Below are positions 32,610 to 43,215 of a stretch of 64,000 bases of DNA, piece by piece. The position numbers and the translations under genes are program-made. The DNA is from Sciurus carolinensis (lineage: Eukaryota > Chordata > Mammalia > Rodentia > Sciuridae). The stretch spans positions 134,463,241-134,527,240 of the forward strand of contig NC_062218.1 of assembly GCF_902686445.1 (NCBI RefSeq). Direction: 5' to 3'. The notes under the pieces were generated by a model. It did not search any database. It was given only the letters and a program-made list of their open reading frames with translations, and was not told the origin of the DNA. The stretch's first letter is position 1; each line of letters opens with the position of its first letter.

Positions 32610-32815
32610 TGTATTTAGTTATGTGCTACTTAAGGACAGGGGCATGCTCTGAGAAATGCATTGTTAGGCAAAATTGCCATTGTGGAAACATAGGATGCAC
32701 TTACACAAACTGAGACAGCTGCAACATCACAATCTTATGGGGCTGTCATCATCTATGTGTTCTGACGACCAAAATGTCATTCTGTGGTGCCTTGACTGTG
32801 TGCATATATTTTCTT
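32610..32815 (+). repeat. Tigger-like DNA transposon remnant, copy 1
   Basis: 'gttatgtgctacttaaggac', 'ctgagaaatgcattgttagg', 'acttacacaaactgagacag' and 'caatcttatggggctgtcat' follow a nonautonomous element also present, in the opposite orientation and more completely, at 42874-43215. The subfamily is not assigned. Confidence 0.6.
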
Positions 32816-32984
32816 TAGGGATTATGCCATAAACCGTCTCCTGTCAGTTGCAAAGGAAAGCTCAGGCTAAGGGATACCACACATAATTCCATTTTTTCTG
32901 CAGTTGAACCAGTTGTTGTACCAACACTAAACTGTATTAGAACTTCAAAGTTCTAATATCTGAAGTGTTAGATACTTTGAAGCT

Positions 32985-33405
32985 GCACTTCCCAATACAG
33001 TAGCTATGAGCCACATGAGGTTACTGAGCACTTGAGTTGTGGCTGGCCTGAATTGAGAGGTGTTTTGCGTGTAAAATACACACTGGATTTCAAAGACAGT
33101 ACCCACCTTGAACACACAAAAGAACATGAAATATTTTGCAGATTATTTATTTATTCTTTGCAGTGATGGGGATGGAACCCAGGGTCTCCCACATGCTAGG
33201 CAAGTGCTTTACCACTGAGTCCCAACCCCAGTTCTTAACAGATAATCTTCCAATATCTTACAGGTTGAAATTATAATCTTTGGGGCATATTGGGTTAAAT
33301 AAAATATATTACATAAATTAATTTCACCTGTGTCTGTTTTGTTTTTGAAAATGTGGCTACCTATGAAGCTTGTGCTATGTCGCTGTTGGACAGTATTGCT
33401 TTGAA
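32985..33405 (-). repeat. hAT-Charlie-type MITE, split by an ID SINE
   Basis: The left end 'acttcccaatacagtagcta' and right end 'gctgttggacagtattgctt' are the degenerate inverted ends. Between them are 'cacttgagttgtggctggcc' and 'taatttcacctgtgtctgtt'. The ID SINE at 33147-33231 interrupts it, dating the MITE as older. Confidence 0.65.
33147..33231 (-). repeat. ID SINE, antisense
   Basis: 'gatggggatggaacccaggg', 'catgctaggcaagtgcttta' and 'ccactgagtcccaaccccag', preceded by a T-rich tail: a reversed ID element. Confidence 0.88.
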
Positions 33406-33414
33406 ATATCTGGC

Positions 33415-34115
33415 TGGATTCTTCCTTCTTTTGTTGTTATTTCCTTGCAAAAATTTTCTTGGCTGGTCACATCTGTTTATTCTTTCAAATGAATTTTGGA
33501 ACTGTTTTGTCATGTTAAACAATCCCTTGTGAATTTGATTGACATTAAATTAAACTTAGCAACTAATTAAAGGAGGAATTGACATAATTTATAGTATTTA
33601 CCAGGAACATGGTGTATCTTTCAGTTTATTTAATTCTGCCTTCTTGTTGCTCAGTGAAGTATTATTTATTTTTTATACAGGTCATCTTTTTTTTTAAATC
33701 AGGGTTATTTCAAGGATTTTTTTTTTCCTTTTTTGCTATTGCAGATCGAACCCTTTCCATCCATTGTTGGTACACAGGAAGGTTATTGATTTTTATATAA
33801 TTATCTTTTATCAAGCTGCTTGATTGAACTCACTAATTCTAATATATTTTTGTGGACTCCCTTGGATTTCCTAGGTATACAGTTGTACTGTCTGTAAACA
33901 ATGATGATTTTGGATTCCATTTCCAATCTGTACTGTCTAGAACCTTCGCCCATCCTCCGCTGTGGCTGGCTCTAATGGGAACGCCCCTGGCGTTTCTCTG
34001 CTTAATATAATGCTTGCTTGCAGATTAAGATGGATTTCATGTGAAGGCAATATCCTCTGAATTCTAGTTTTCTAAGATCCTATTTTTATCAGCAAAGGAA
34101 CTGAAATCTAGATAA
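33415..34115 (-). repeat. L1M-type LINE fragment, antisense
   Basis: AT-rich plus-strand order 'gattgacattaaattaaact', 'tatcaagctgcttgattgaa', 'ggatttcctaggtatacagt', 'gtctgtaaacaatgatgatt' and 'taatgggaacgcccctggcg' is reversed L1 ORF2. It is heavily decayed. Confidence 0.75.
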
Positions 34116-34715
34116 AATGTCTTCACATGCCATCCTACCCCCTCACTCCCCTGAAAAGCCAGTGGTACTGCAATTCCCCAGGGCTTGCGTTCTTATCCTC
34201 AGGGCTACTGACAGTTCTCCTTAGTTGCTCACTCTGCTGCCCCAGGGATGAAACCCAGTCCCCATTTACAGCTGTCAGAGTCCACTCAGAGGAAATGTTG
34301 TGGCTTTCCTGAGGAAGGTGGAGCAGGCAGCACCGTCCAGCCATACAGGTCGCTTCTGGGAGAACAGGGCTATGTACTGGAAATTTCTACCTTGATTGAC
34401 ATGTTTTCTTCTTCTTAATGGTGTCTTCCTCCCTCGTTCCAGTTTTTGCTGAGCATATTCCCTCATTTCTTCTCCTGTATCTTACAGAAGGTCCTGTCCT
34501 TCATTCTGACCTGTTGGTAGGAGCTCTCCCAGACCTGCAGTTATCTTTTATCCCGCGTACTTCCAGAAGGTATTTTTCCAAACAAAGATAGTTCCCTCCT
34601 TGGAGGGAATCTGAAGCCCTTCCTGTAGAGAGTAAAATTGTTTCCCATCTTGTGATCTGTCTGCTTACACACAGGCATGGAATGGGGAGCTTTGAACCAT
34701 ATCTATATCTAGGCT
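34116..34715. other. Intronic, nothing recognised
   Basis: No supported feature. Confidence 0.4.
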
Positions 34716-34717
34716 CT

Positions 34718-34812
34718 ACCCTGAGAGATTCTGATTTATCAGATTCTAGTAGGATCCAGGGTCTATATTTTTCAGAAGCCACATGGGAGAGTCTTAATGC
34801 ACAGCAGGGTGG
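34718..34812 (+). repeat. MER5A-like remnant
   Basis: 'tgagagattctgatttatca' and 'agggtctatatttttcagaa' resemble the centre of MER5A. Weak match. Confidence 0.4.
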
Positions 34813-35538
34813 GCACCCACTGACCCAGAGGAAGACCATGTGGCATCCCTGGCTTTCTTGCTGGCCTGTGGCTCAGTTTCCCCAGTTGTAAGGCCACCTT
34901 GTGTTTGGGGCATGTTTCAGTGAGAAAGCAAAGAAAGCAAGGATACCTGGCCTCATTCAGCAGGAATGTCGTGGGAGGGTTGAGGTGGAAGGAAATGAGG
35001 GCTCAGAGGGATGCCAGGTTCTTTGTCCTTCCCACCTTCCTGCACTCAGGTCTTACACTTGGAAATTTAGAGCCTTGGCAGGAGGACAGCCCCCTTGCAA
35101 AGCTGTCCCCAGGCTGCCCACTGTAGAGAGGGGTCCTACGAGGGAAGTGAGCAGAAGAAGGGAGTGTGGCCTCCCAGGGCAGTCATTGGTGTCTGTTGCT
35201 GGGCCATCCACACTGGGGGGCACCTGGAACTTAATGGGTACTTACTGGGCATTTATCTTGTAGTCCTGGTTGGGACAGAGTAGGGCAGGTATAGGGTCCT
35301 ACTCTCAGCTATGACTCCAGGCCCTGCGAGGGTCCCTCCTTTCTCCTCCCCTCTTTTCACCTATGGTGGGCCATGGGCCTGTGGTCTCAGCCACTATCCC
35401 TGAGCTGAGGTCTGAGCCTCAGGCAGCATGGCTCTGTCACAGCCTGGGGTGACTTGTTTGAGACCCTGTAATAGTGTGATATAATATTTCCCAGCACTTA
35501 AAAAAAGTTTTTGTTTTTCATTCCTATTTTTCTCTTCT
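34813..35538. other. Intronic, nothing recognised
   Basis: No supported feature. Confidence 0.4.
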
Positions 35539-35540
35539 CA

Positions 35541-36135
35541 GAACTCCTAAAACTCTTGTAATTTCCTGAGCGATAAGAGGGATGGAAACATCTTTTATTA
35601 TAATATCTGCTCTCAGTCCCCGGGTTCCTGATGCAAGAACTCCTAAGACCCTTGGAATCTCCAGAGTGATAAGAGTGTCTTTTTATGTGCTAATAAGATG
35701 ACTGGTGGCTGGAGGCTTGGGCATAGCTTCAGATGAGGGCTGGTCACCAGAAAGACTGAGGCAGGGTGGGGGGGGGTTGGAACTTTCAGCCCCACCCCCA
35801 CCTCTGGGGCGGGAGTAGTGGAACTTCCCTAAGCCCCCTCAACTGTGTGGTTTGGAGAGTTTCAGGATTGGTGAATTCCTAGAGGTTCCTGCAGGGGGTG
35901 GGGGTGTGTGTCTGGAGAGGGCACTTGGAAGCTCCGGGTCCCTCCCCATGTGCCTGACCCCTCCCCATATAACTGACCCCAGGCATTGCTTCCATTTGGC
36001 AGTTCCCAAGTTGAATCCTTTACAACATAACTGTCATAGGAGGTAAAGTACCTTCCTGAGCCCTGTGAGCTGTTCTAGCAAATGACTGAATCTGATGAGG
36101 AGTGTTGGGAAGCCCCAGATTTATAGGTGAAGGGT
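35541..36135 (+). repeat. Solo LTR, sense, with duplicated 5' end
   Basis: 'gaactcctaagacccttgga', 'gctggtcaccagaaagactg', 'tttcagccccacccccacct', 'ttccatttggcagttcccaa' and 'gagctgttctagcaaatgac' form an ordered, recognisable retroviral LTR of unassigned family. Its first ~55 bp occur twice (35541-35597 and 35636-35687, diverged), so the 5' end is partly duplicated. Confidence 0.65.
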
Positions 36136-36500
36136 CAGAAATACTTGGCGCCTGGCATCTTAAGTGGGGACTGAGCCCCTAACCTGTGGGGTCTGCACCG
36201 GTAGTTAGTGTTAGTGTCAGTATTGAATTGTAGGGCAGTCAGCTGGTATCTGGGAGTTGGAGAATTGGTGGGTGCGAGGAGAAAAGCCACACATTTGATG
36301 TCAGTGTTGAGAGTAAAAACAGATCCCAGAAGAGCTGTGTACTGCCTGGGGGCTGTGATGGAGGGCGGGGAGGGCCCAGGCCAGGGCAGGGCCCCAGAGG
36401 CCAGTGTTTCCTGAACAGCCCCAGAGACAAGTGTGGTGGGGGTAGGAGATAGGAGGGTGGGGGCCAGGTAGTGCCAAGCCCCGTTCCAGCCCACCTCCCC
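36136..36500. other. Intronic, nothing recognised
   Basis: No supported feature. Confidence 0.4.
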
Positions 36501-36715
36501 TCCAGGCCTTCCCTCCTTTTCTTTCTTGTCCTTCCTTTCTCCTCCTTCCTCATTTCCTTCCTTCCTCCCTTCCCCTCTGTTCCTCTCTCTTCTCAAATTT
36601 CTTCCTCCTCCCTCTGCTTATTCTCCTCCTTTCCTTTTTCTCTCTCCCCTTTTCTTTCCTCTCTTCTTTCTCTTCCCTTCCCCCTCTCCCTGTCTGCCCC
36701 TCCTTTCCCAGAGTC
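36501..36715. repeat. Pyrimidine-rich (CCTT/CTTT) low-complexity tract
   Basis: About 215 bp that is almost entirely C and T on the plus strand. Ser/Phe/Pro-rich frames across it are compositional artefacts. Such tracts can form triplex (H-DNA) structures. Confidence 0.85.
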
Positions 36716-37720
36716 CTTCATCACCAGGGACCCTTCCTGGGTGGGGGCCTGTCATCTTTGGGGCTGCATGCTGTAGCCCCACTCTGTGCCTGCACCTTCC
36801 TATTTACACATCACCTCCTGGAATATCACTCAGGGGTCCCCACTGCCACTAGGCACCCTCTGGGAATAGCAAGGAGTCATTCATTCTCCTGTGCTGGGAG
36901 GAAATTGGTACTCAGAGAGGGGGAATAACCCACCCAGGATCACACAGCCCAGAGGTTGGACTCCTTCCTCTGCAGCTGGAGCTCCAGATGCAACCTTTGC
37001 CCCCCTTCAGAAGTACATTACCCCCACCATCTGCACAAGGAGGGCTAAGTGCTGGAGAAGGGGTTCCTCCTGTTCTTGGCCAGAGAGCTGCCAGGCTAGC
37101 TGAATTCTTGGTGTACTTTCTGGAAACAAGGTCGAGCCACATCCCTGTCCTGCCAAAGCAGTCCCCACCTCACATAGAGTGGCTTGACTTTTGGGCATCA
37201 TCTGTCCTGTTAGGGAACCTAGGCTCTCACTGTGTCCTTGTTGAGGATCAAGGTCACCAGAGTTGCTGTGTTCTTCTCTGAGGAGTTTCTACAAGAACCA
37301 AAGCTGCTGGCCTTTGGGGATGGCTCTGGCTGGGGCAGGCTTGGCTGTAGTCATTTGGTGGACTTTGGTGACTGGGGTGGATGCTTTAAGACTGGATATA
37401 TCAGGGGCAAGAGATCATAGGCTTGTTCTGCGTTGGCCTGTCTTGATTGGTGACTGGGCTCACAGCCTCCCCAGCTGGTTTCCAAGTGTCTGTCCCTCCA
37501 CCACCCCACCTGAGGTCAGGGTGAAGTATTGTGTGCTTTTCCGAATGGCGATGGCTGCCCTGGGGCTAGTCACTTACCCTCTGTTGATTGGACGGGTTTA
37601 TGTTCTCGGAGCTTCCCTTGCTGGCTTCCATGTCTCTGGTCAGCTCTGCCAGGCCTTTCCTGTTGATTTCTTCTGGTACTTGGGCTCTAGAAAATAACCA
37701 GCCTTTCGAAAAGTGCTCCA
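36716..37720. other. Intronic; MIR-like core near 36890-36990
   Basis: 'ggtactcagagagggggaat' and 'aacccacccaggatcacaca' near 36908-36947 suggest a MIR core in sense. Otherwise I see nothing. Confidence 0.45.
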
Positions 37721-37729
37721 TTGTATGTT

Positions 37730-38480
37730 TTGCTTCCTACTCCCGCATTTGATTTTTAAATATTTAACTCCTTTAATTCAAATGAAGTATGCTTCCTATG
37801 AAAAGAGTTGCTTTTGGTTATTTGTATTTTTCTGAATTGCCATGCTGTTGTCTCGGTTCCATTTGTTAACTAATCTACCCTTTCCTCATGATTTTGGGAT
37901 GCATGTTCCACCACCTATGAAGTTCATGGAGGTGATCTGGTTTATTTCTGGATTCTGTTTTTCCTTTTTGTATGAGTTCCAGGCTTTTAAAATTACTGTT
38001 GTTTAGGGATGTATTCAGCTATCTGACAGGGCAAATACCATCATCATGACTTTAAAAAAATGTTTTGATTATTTTTGTCTGCTTTCCAAATGGATTTTGG
38101 GTTTGTTTTCTTATGATCTTAAACAATAACATAAGAAGACCTTTAATTTAGTTGCAATTGATTGCCTAAAATAGTGTCCAACAGGCACTATTTTAGAGCC
38201 TCAGTAAATCTTTGCTTGAACAAGTAAGTCATACCTTTACAATGTCTAATTTTCAAAGGGAAATAAGAACACTGATACAAATCTTTTATAATATATCTCA
38301 GTAGGTTTATTATGGAGAGTTTTAGAATTTTATTGACATTGTAAATAGGATCTATCCCATTATGTCTTACAGCGGGTTATGATAGATCTCTAAGAACACT
38401 TTGAATTTATAATGCACACGTGACCATTTACTAAGTATATGTGGGATCCGCTTGTTCCAGATTAATGATAGTCTCAGTTT
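37730..38480 (-). repeat. L1M-type LINE fragment(s), antisense
   Basis: AT-rich sequence with 'ccatttgttaactaatctac', 'cagctatctgacagggcaaa' and 'attttattgacattgtaaat' follows reversed L1M 3' sequence. There may be two pieces (about 37730-38180 and 38240-38480). Highly diverged. Confidence 0.55.
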
Positions 38481-39835
38481 CAACATTTTGATTCTCAACG
38501 AGCAGAGTTAAAAATGACTTGTTAGTACAAATTATATATGCATTTGTGGAACTGCTGCTGAACACTTACAACCACTGTTGACCTGTCAAACCCAAGCCTC
38601 AGCATTGTCCTCGTGGCGAGTCCCCCGCTCCCAAAACCCCAGCTTGTTTCTGATCATTTGTTCCCAGTGATTGCACCTTCCCGAGTTTTAGCAAATCAGT
38701 CTTCTGTTATTACAGTGGCACAGATGTGAAACACAGATAATCACAAAAATCTTTTTAAAATAAATCTCTTGCTTGGATGTTTCTTGTTTGCATTCCTAGT
38801 TACACAAGTGACTATATTTATTTTGCATCTAGACCATTTCATGAACTTCTTTATTATTATTCTTTCCTTTTTTTGTGTATTTTTTTGGGAGTGTAAGATT
38901 TTCTAAATATGCAATAATCTGTAACTCAATCTTTCCCTTTTCTTTTTCAATATATATCATTTTTTGTCTTATTACATTGGTTGAAATGTGAAATGGAATT
39001 TTAGTAATTTTGCATGGGAGCTACAACCATAGCCTCAGAACATCTAGCCTGCCATCTAAGGGAGTCAAAAATCAGGTCCTGCTTCTTTTTCTGTGATTCT
39101 TGCTGCTGGTGGTGTACCCAAGTGGACAAAGCTTGGTTGACTTCAAGTGCATCTCCCATGTTCACTTAGCCACTGTGGCATGCCTTTTCTTTTTCTGGTT
39201 TGTTGCATCAAGTAAAGCTGCAAATACAGGGCATGCCTGTGTGGTGGGTGGTTTTTGTGGGGGACAAGTAGCAGCAAATGGCCTTCCCTTTAGGTCAGGG
39301 AAGCTCTTTCAGCCCCTGTGATCTGTTAGGTGGCCCTTGTAGCCAGAGCAGTATACCTGGGCATGCACAGATTGTTCACTGGTTTAGCAGGCAAATTGCT
39401 GCCTTTGAAAGACTGTTGGGAGTTTCTGCTGGGGATGTGGTCCACTGAGACATTTTGAAAAGGCTGACAAGTAGATCCTTCCCCTGCCCTTCCCCTTACT
39501 GAATGAAAATTTTCTGAACTTTTAGTGTGCTCCTGGCTGTGCAGGGCAGAGTTTGCAAACTGGTGGGCTGTGTGCCACGTCCACCCACAGATGAGTTTTG
39601 CTTGGTCACTTCAGCGTTTGACAAATTTCTCACAAAGCTCCAGATTTCCAATTTGTCTTGAGAACGCGGGAGATCCTCTAGGCTTGTGCTCCGGAGGGCT
39701 AGAATTGAGGAGGGACTAGGTGGGGTTCCACAGCTCCTGGTGCTGGTGTCTGCTACACCCTGTAATCATTTGCCCCTCTCTCCCAGTTTCTCTTGCATTC
39801 ATTTCCTGTGTAGTCCCTGTACAAGCACCTTCTAG
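38481..39835. other. Intronic, AT-rich, nothing firmly recognised
   Basis: 38800-39010 is T-rich and may be further old LINE sequence. No gene is supported. Confidence 0.4.
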
Positions 39836-39837
39836 TT

Positions 39838-39916
39838 GTTTTTTGGTGTGGGGATCAAGTCCAGGGCTTCATACAGGCTAGGCAAGCACTCTACCATTGA
39901 GCTAACCCTGACCCCT
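39838..39916 (-). repeat. ID SINE, antisense
   Basis: 'tgtggggatcaagtccaggg', 'taggcaagcactctaccatt' and 'gagctaaccctgacccc': a diverged reversed ID element. Confidence 0.85.
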
Positions 39917-40059
39917 TCTCTTATGTTGAGAAAGGTGCTGCATAGCTTTGGAGAAGATCATTTCTCCCTTCTCTTCTCTCTTTCCCTCCTCCCCATGATT
40001 TCAGTTTATGCACCACTGGCTCTCTGCAAGGACCCTTTGTGCTGAAGTCAGACATGGTC

Positions 40060-40245
40060 CTGCTCCATCAAATGTATTTGATTCTGACTCCTTTCCTCCA
40101 TTGACTGAGCCTCTGATTTCTCATCTGTGAAAAGTGAAAGTTGGTGTCAATAACTATTCTAGTGTCATATGATGAGGACTGAATGAAGTAAGGCCTGTGG
40201 CTGACACTCAGTAGTGACTAGCCTTTGTTCTTTGAGGTAATAGTC
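40060..40245 (-). repeat. MIR SINE, antisense
   Basis: 'gagcctctgatttctcatct' followed by 'gtgaaaagtgaaagttggtg' and 'gatgaggactgaatgaagta' is the reverse complement of MIR. Confidence 0.75.
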
Positions 40246-41080
40246 TTTGTTACTCCAAGGTAGTATTTTCCTCATGATCCTGCTAGGAGGAACCAAAGTA
40301 TGAAAGTTGCTAGAAATGTATAAAGTGCAGTGCAGATATTAATCACTGCTGAGTGTTTGGGCTGAGTGTGGGGAGTGGGGAGGCAGGGCTGGGGGAGAGG
40401 GCACAGGCTCACAGGAGGATGCTCTCCCTGCCCCAGACCATCACTGGCCTGAGACGTGTTGCCAGATGAAGCCGTGACTCTTGTGAAATGGAATTCTTGG
40501 GTCAGAATAAGGAGAACAGATGTTTACTGAAAGAGGCCAAGAGCCGCTGACATCATTGTGAGCCCCTCAGGACACTGCTGAGGCTGAGGGTCCTCCATCC
40601 CTTCCTGCCAAAGAAACATTCCTGGGGCAGCTGCCAGGGCTGGGGGTTGGACACATACACACAAATGCTATTTCTTCCCCCAAATCCTCCCCACCTGAAC
40701 ACAATTAGTCAGGATGTGGAAAAAGATTTTCAGTCTGGAACAGAAGAGAGTCTTTCTGGCGGGCAGGCTCTGAGAAGGGAGACACAGTCTCCAGTGGAGA
40801 GTGGATTGTATGGGATAGAGGAACAGCTTTTGTGAGTGGATAGCTTTCCAGAGCCACTGGCCAGGGATGTCACTGGCTAGGGATGGGAGAGCACATGTCC
40901 TTTCCTCCCAGATGGGGAGACCCTGTCCTGTAATTTCTTCTAAAATAATGTTTTTAATGCACTGTATCAGGAGGAGAGTGTGAATGAGAGGTTGCTGGCG
41001 CCTTCCCCTGACCTTCCCCTGACCTGTACAGTCAGTCAGTGTCTATGTCCTGGTCCCTTTTGGCAAGCTATCCCCAGGTC
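40246..41080. other. Intronic, nothing recognised
   Basis: No supported feature. Confidence 0.4.
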
Positions 41081-41084
41081 CAGT

Positions 41085-41430
41085 TCTGGGTGACTGCAAG
41101 TGACAGAAAACCCAGTGCAAACTGGCTCATGCCAGAGAGGAAAAAAATTGTGTTGTGATTCCTCCAGGGAAGCTGCTTAGGCCTCCTGTCTTGCTTCTGC
41201 TCAGTCTCTCTTTGCTGGGTCACCTCAGCAGCTCACTTGCCACCGATCAAACCAACCATGCCATAGGCAGCAGAGTGAGGATGGTTTTTTCCCAAGGGTT
41301 TCAGTGAGATTGCTGAAACTGGTTTTCATTGGCTCAGGCTGGGTCATGTGCCAAACTCTGAGCAAATCACTGTAACTGGGGCAGGAAGCAGGGAATCCAT
41401 TGGCCAGGCCCAGTCACATGACCATACGGG
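41085..41430 (+). repeat. Old interspersed repeat, family X, copy 3
   Basis: 'gtgactgcaagtgacagaaa', 'cagtgcaaactggctcatgc', 'tcattggctcaggctgggtc' and 'ggccaggcccagtcacatga' follow the order of copies 1 and 2 and add the 3' half with 'aatcactgtaactggggcag'. Confidence 0.65.
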
Positions 41431-42285
41431 GTGAGTTTGCTGTCTGAACTTCTGGTGATAGCCAATGCTGGAAGGCTCCATCCTCAGATAAAGTTCCTGC
41501 TGCTGTTGTCAGGAGCAGCTGGAGTCTCCACTGTCCTTTCTGTCTGCAGAACCCTGTCTTCCTGGCTCCTTCCCTCCTGTTTCGGCTGCTGTGATCCAGT
41601 TGCTCACAGTGCCTCCCTGCCGTGGCCTAAAGTGCATCCACTGGCTTCCCTTCACTTACAGGCCTCTGACCTGTCATCTTTTCCTGCTCTACTTATTCTA
41701 AACATATTATTCAGCACTTCCATTCTGGGGCCTTGGGCAAGAGCTCTAAAAGATCAGACATTCAAAGCTCTGCCCAAGTTGAAAAGAGCCCTGAGTGCCG
41801 TTCCAGGATGGGACCTTTTGACTTGGCCATGGTTGAGCCTAAAAATGCTCTGAGGGCAGGTGGGAGGGATCCAGTGCCTAACGTGAGTTAAGGGTGTTTG
41901 GACTATTGAGGAAGCTCAGACTGAGCCCATGTGGGCTGACATTAGCAAAGTTAGCAGAGTGGAGGTCCTTGAGGACCTCTGGACTTTTGCCTCAGGTGCT
42001 GGGAACCCCATTTGCACACCAACTGTTTACCATGGGCCTCTGGGAAGCCATCCCGCCCTCCCTGTCATGGCAGTTAACACAGCTGCATTGCTTTACCCCT
42101 CTCTTGACCTACCTTCCCCTCACCATTTTGTGTCGAGAATCCCCTTGGCAATTTGGTAAGGATCATGAACCCCCTTACTAAAATAATGTTTTTAATGCAC
42201 TATATAAAATACAAAGGAAACCAATTCTGTTGAAATAAAACTGTCGACATTATAACACATCCATACGTGTGCTTTTTAATTTTTT
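41431..42285. other. Intronic, nothing firmly recognised
   Basis: 41500-41700 may hold a weak antisense L2-type piece. No gene is supported. Confidence 0.4.
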
Positions 42286-42289
42286 TATG

Positions 42290-42850
42290 ATCATCTGACT
42301 GTTTTTCTTTTCTTGGTAGAAGCTTTACTGAGATATAATTTACATGTCATCTATTTAACCCATACCAAATGCAAAATTCAATGGCTGGAATATATTCACA
42401 GAGTTGTACAACCATCACCATAATTAATTTGAGAATATGTTCATCACTCCAAAAAGAAAACCCATTGTCTTCAGTTAATCACTCCCACTTATCTCACATA
42501 TCCTAACTCTAGGTGACCCCTTAATACTTTCTGTCTTTATAAATTTGCCTATTTTGGACATTTCATTTAAATGGGATTATAGAATATGCGTCCTCTGTGT
42601 TTGGCTTTTTTTTTTATTACCCGTGTAATGTTTTAGAGATTCATCCATGTTACAGAATGTATCAGAACTTCATTTCTTTTTATGGACAGATACTATTCTA
42701 TTACATTGGTATACCACATTTTTTTAATCCATTCATCAGTTAATGGATTGGGTTTTCTCCATCTCAGCTCATGTGAATAATCTTACTACGAACACCCAAG
42801 GTCAAATTTTCATGTGCTTATGGTTAATGTGTTAAATAGTAAGGCCTAGG
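42290..42850 (-). repeat. L1M-type LINE fragment
   Basis: 'tttactgagatataatttac', 'ttcacagagttgtacaacca', 'ttgcctattttggacatttc', 'tggtataccacattttttta' and 'atccattcatcagttaatgg' reproduce in order a very common L1M-type segment. The strand is my best guess. Confidence 0.75.
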
Positions 42851-42873
42851 AATATATCTCACAACCTGTATAT

Positions 42874-43215
42874 AGTCACACACCTCTTAACAACATCTTG
42901 GTTGATGAAAGCTCACACATAGGATCCCATAAGATTATAAGGTACCTGAAAAATTCCCATTTCCTAGCGACTAATAGTCATAACGTTGTACAAATGCATT
43001 ACTCACGTGTCTGTGGTGATGCTGGTATAAACCAACCCACCAGCCTCATTCATATTGTGTTACCTTGTCTCTCAATCACATCAAGAGGCCACGTGGAGTT
43101 ATTGACTTAGCCCATGTAGGTTTGTATAAGAACACTGTGTGGTATTAATATACAACAAAGTCACCTAATGACACATTTCTCAGAATGTATCTCATTGTGA
43201 AGCAATGTGTGACTG
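42874..43215 (-). repeat. Tigger-like DNA transposon with TIRs, copy 2
   Basis: The left end AGTCACACACCTCTTAACAA and the reverse complement of the right end, CAGTCACACATTGCTTCACA, form degenerate terminal inverted repeats. TA dinucleotides lie at both edges, as for Tc1/mariner-type insertion. The interior shares 'ctcagaatgtatct'-like sequence with copy 1 at 32610. It is about 342 bp, with no transposase. Confidence 0.7.

Noticed and set aside
36471..36852. Ser/Phe/Pro-rich frames
   Set aside because: Pyrimidine tract translated in two frames; no protein similarity.
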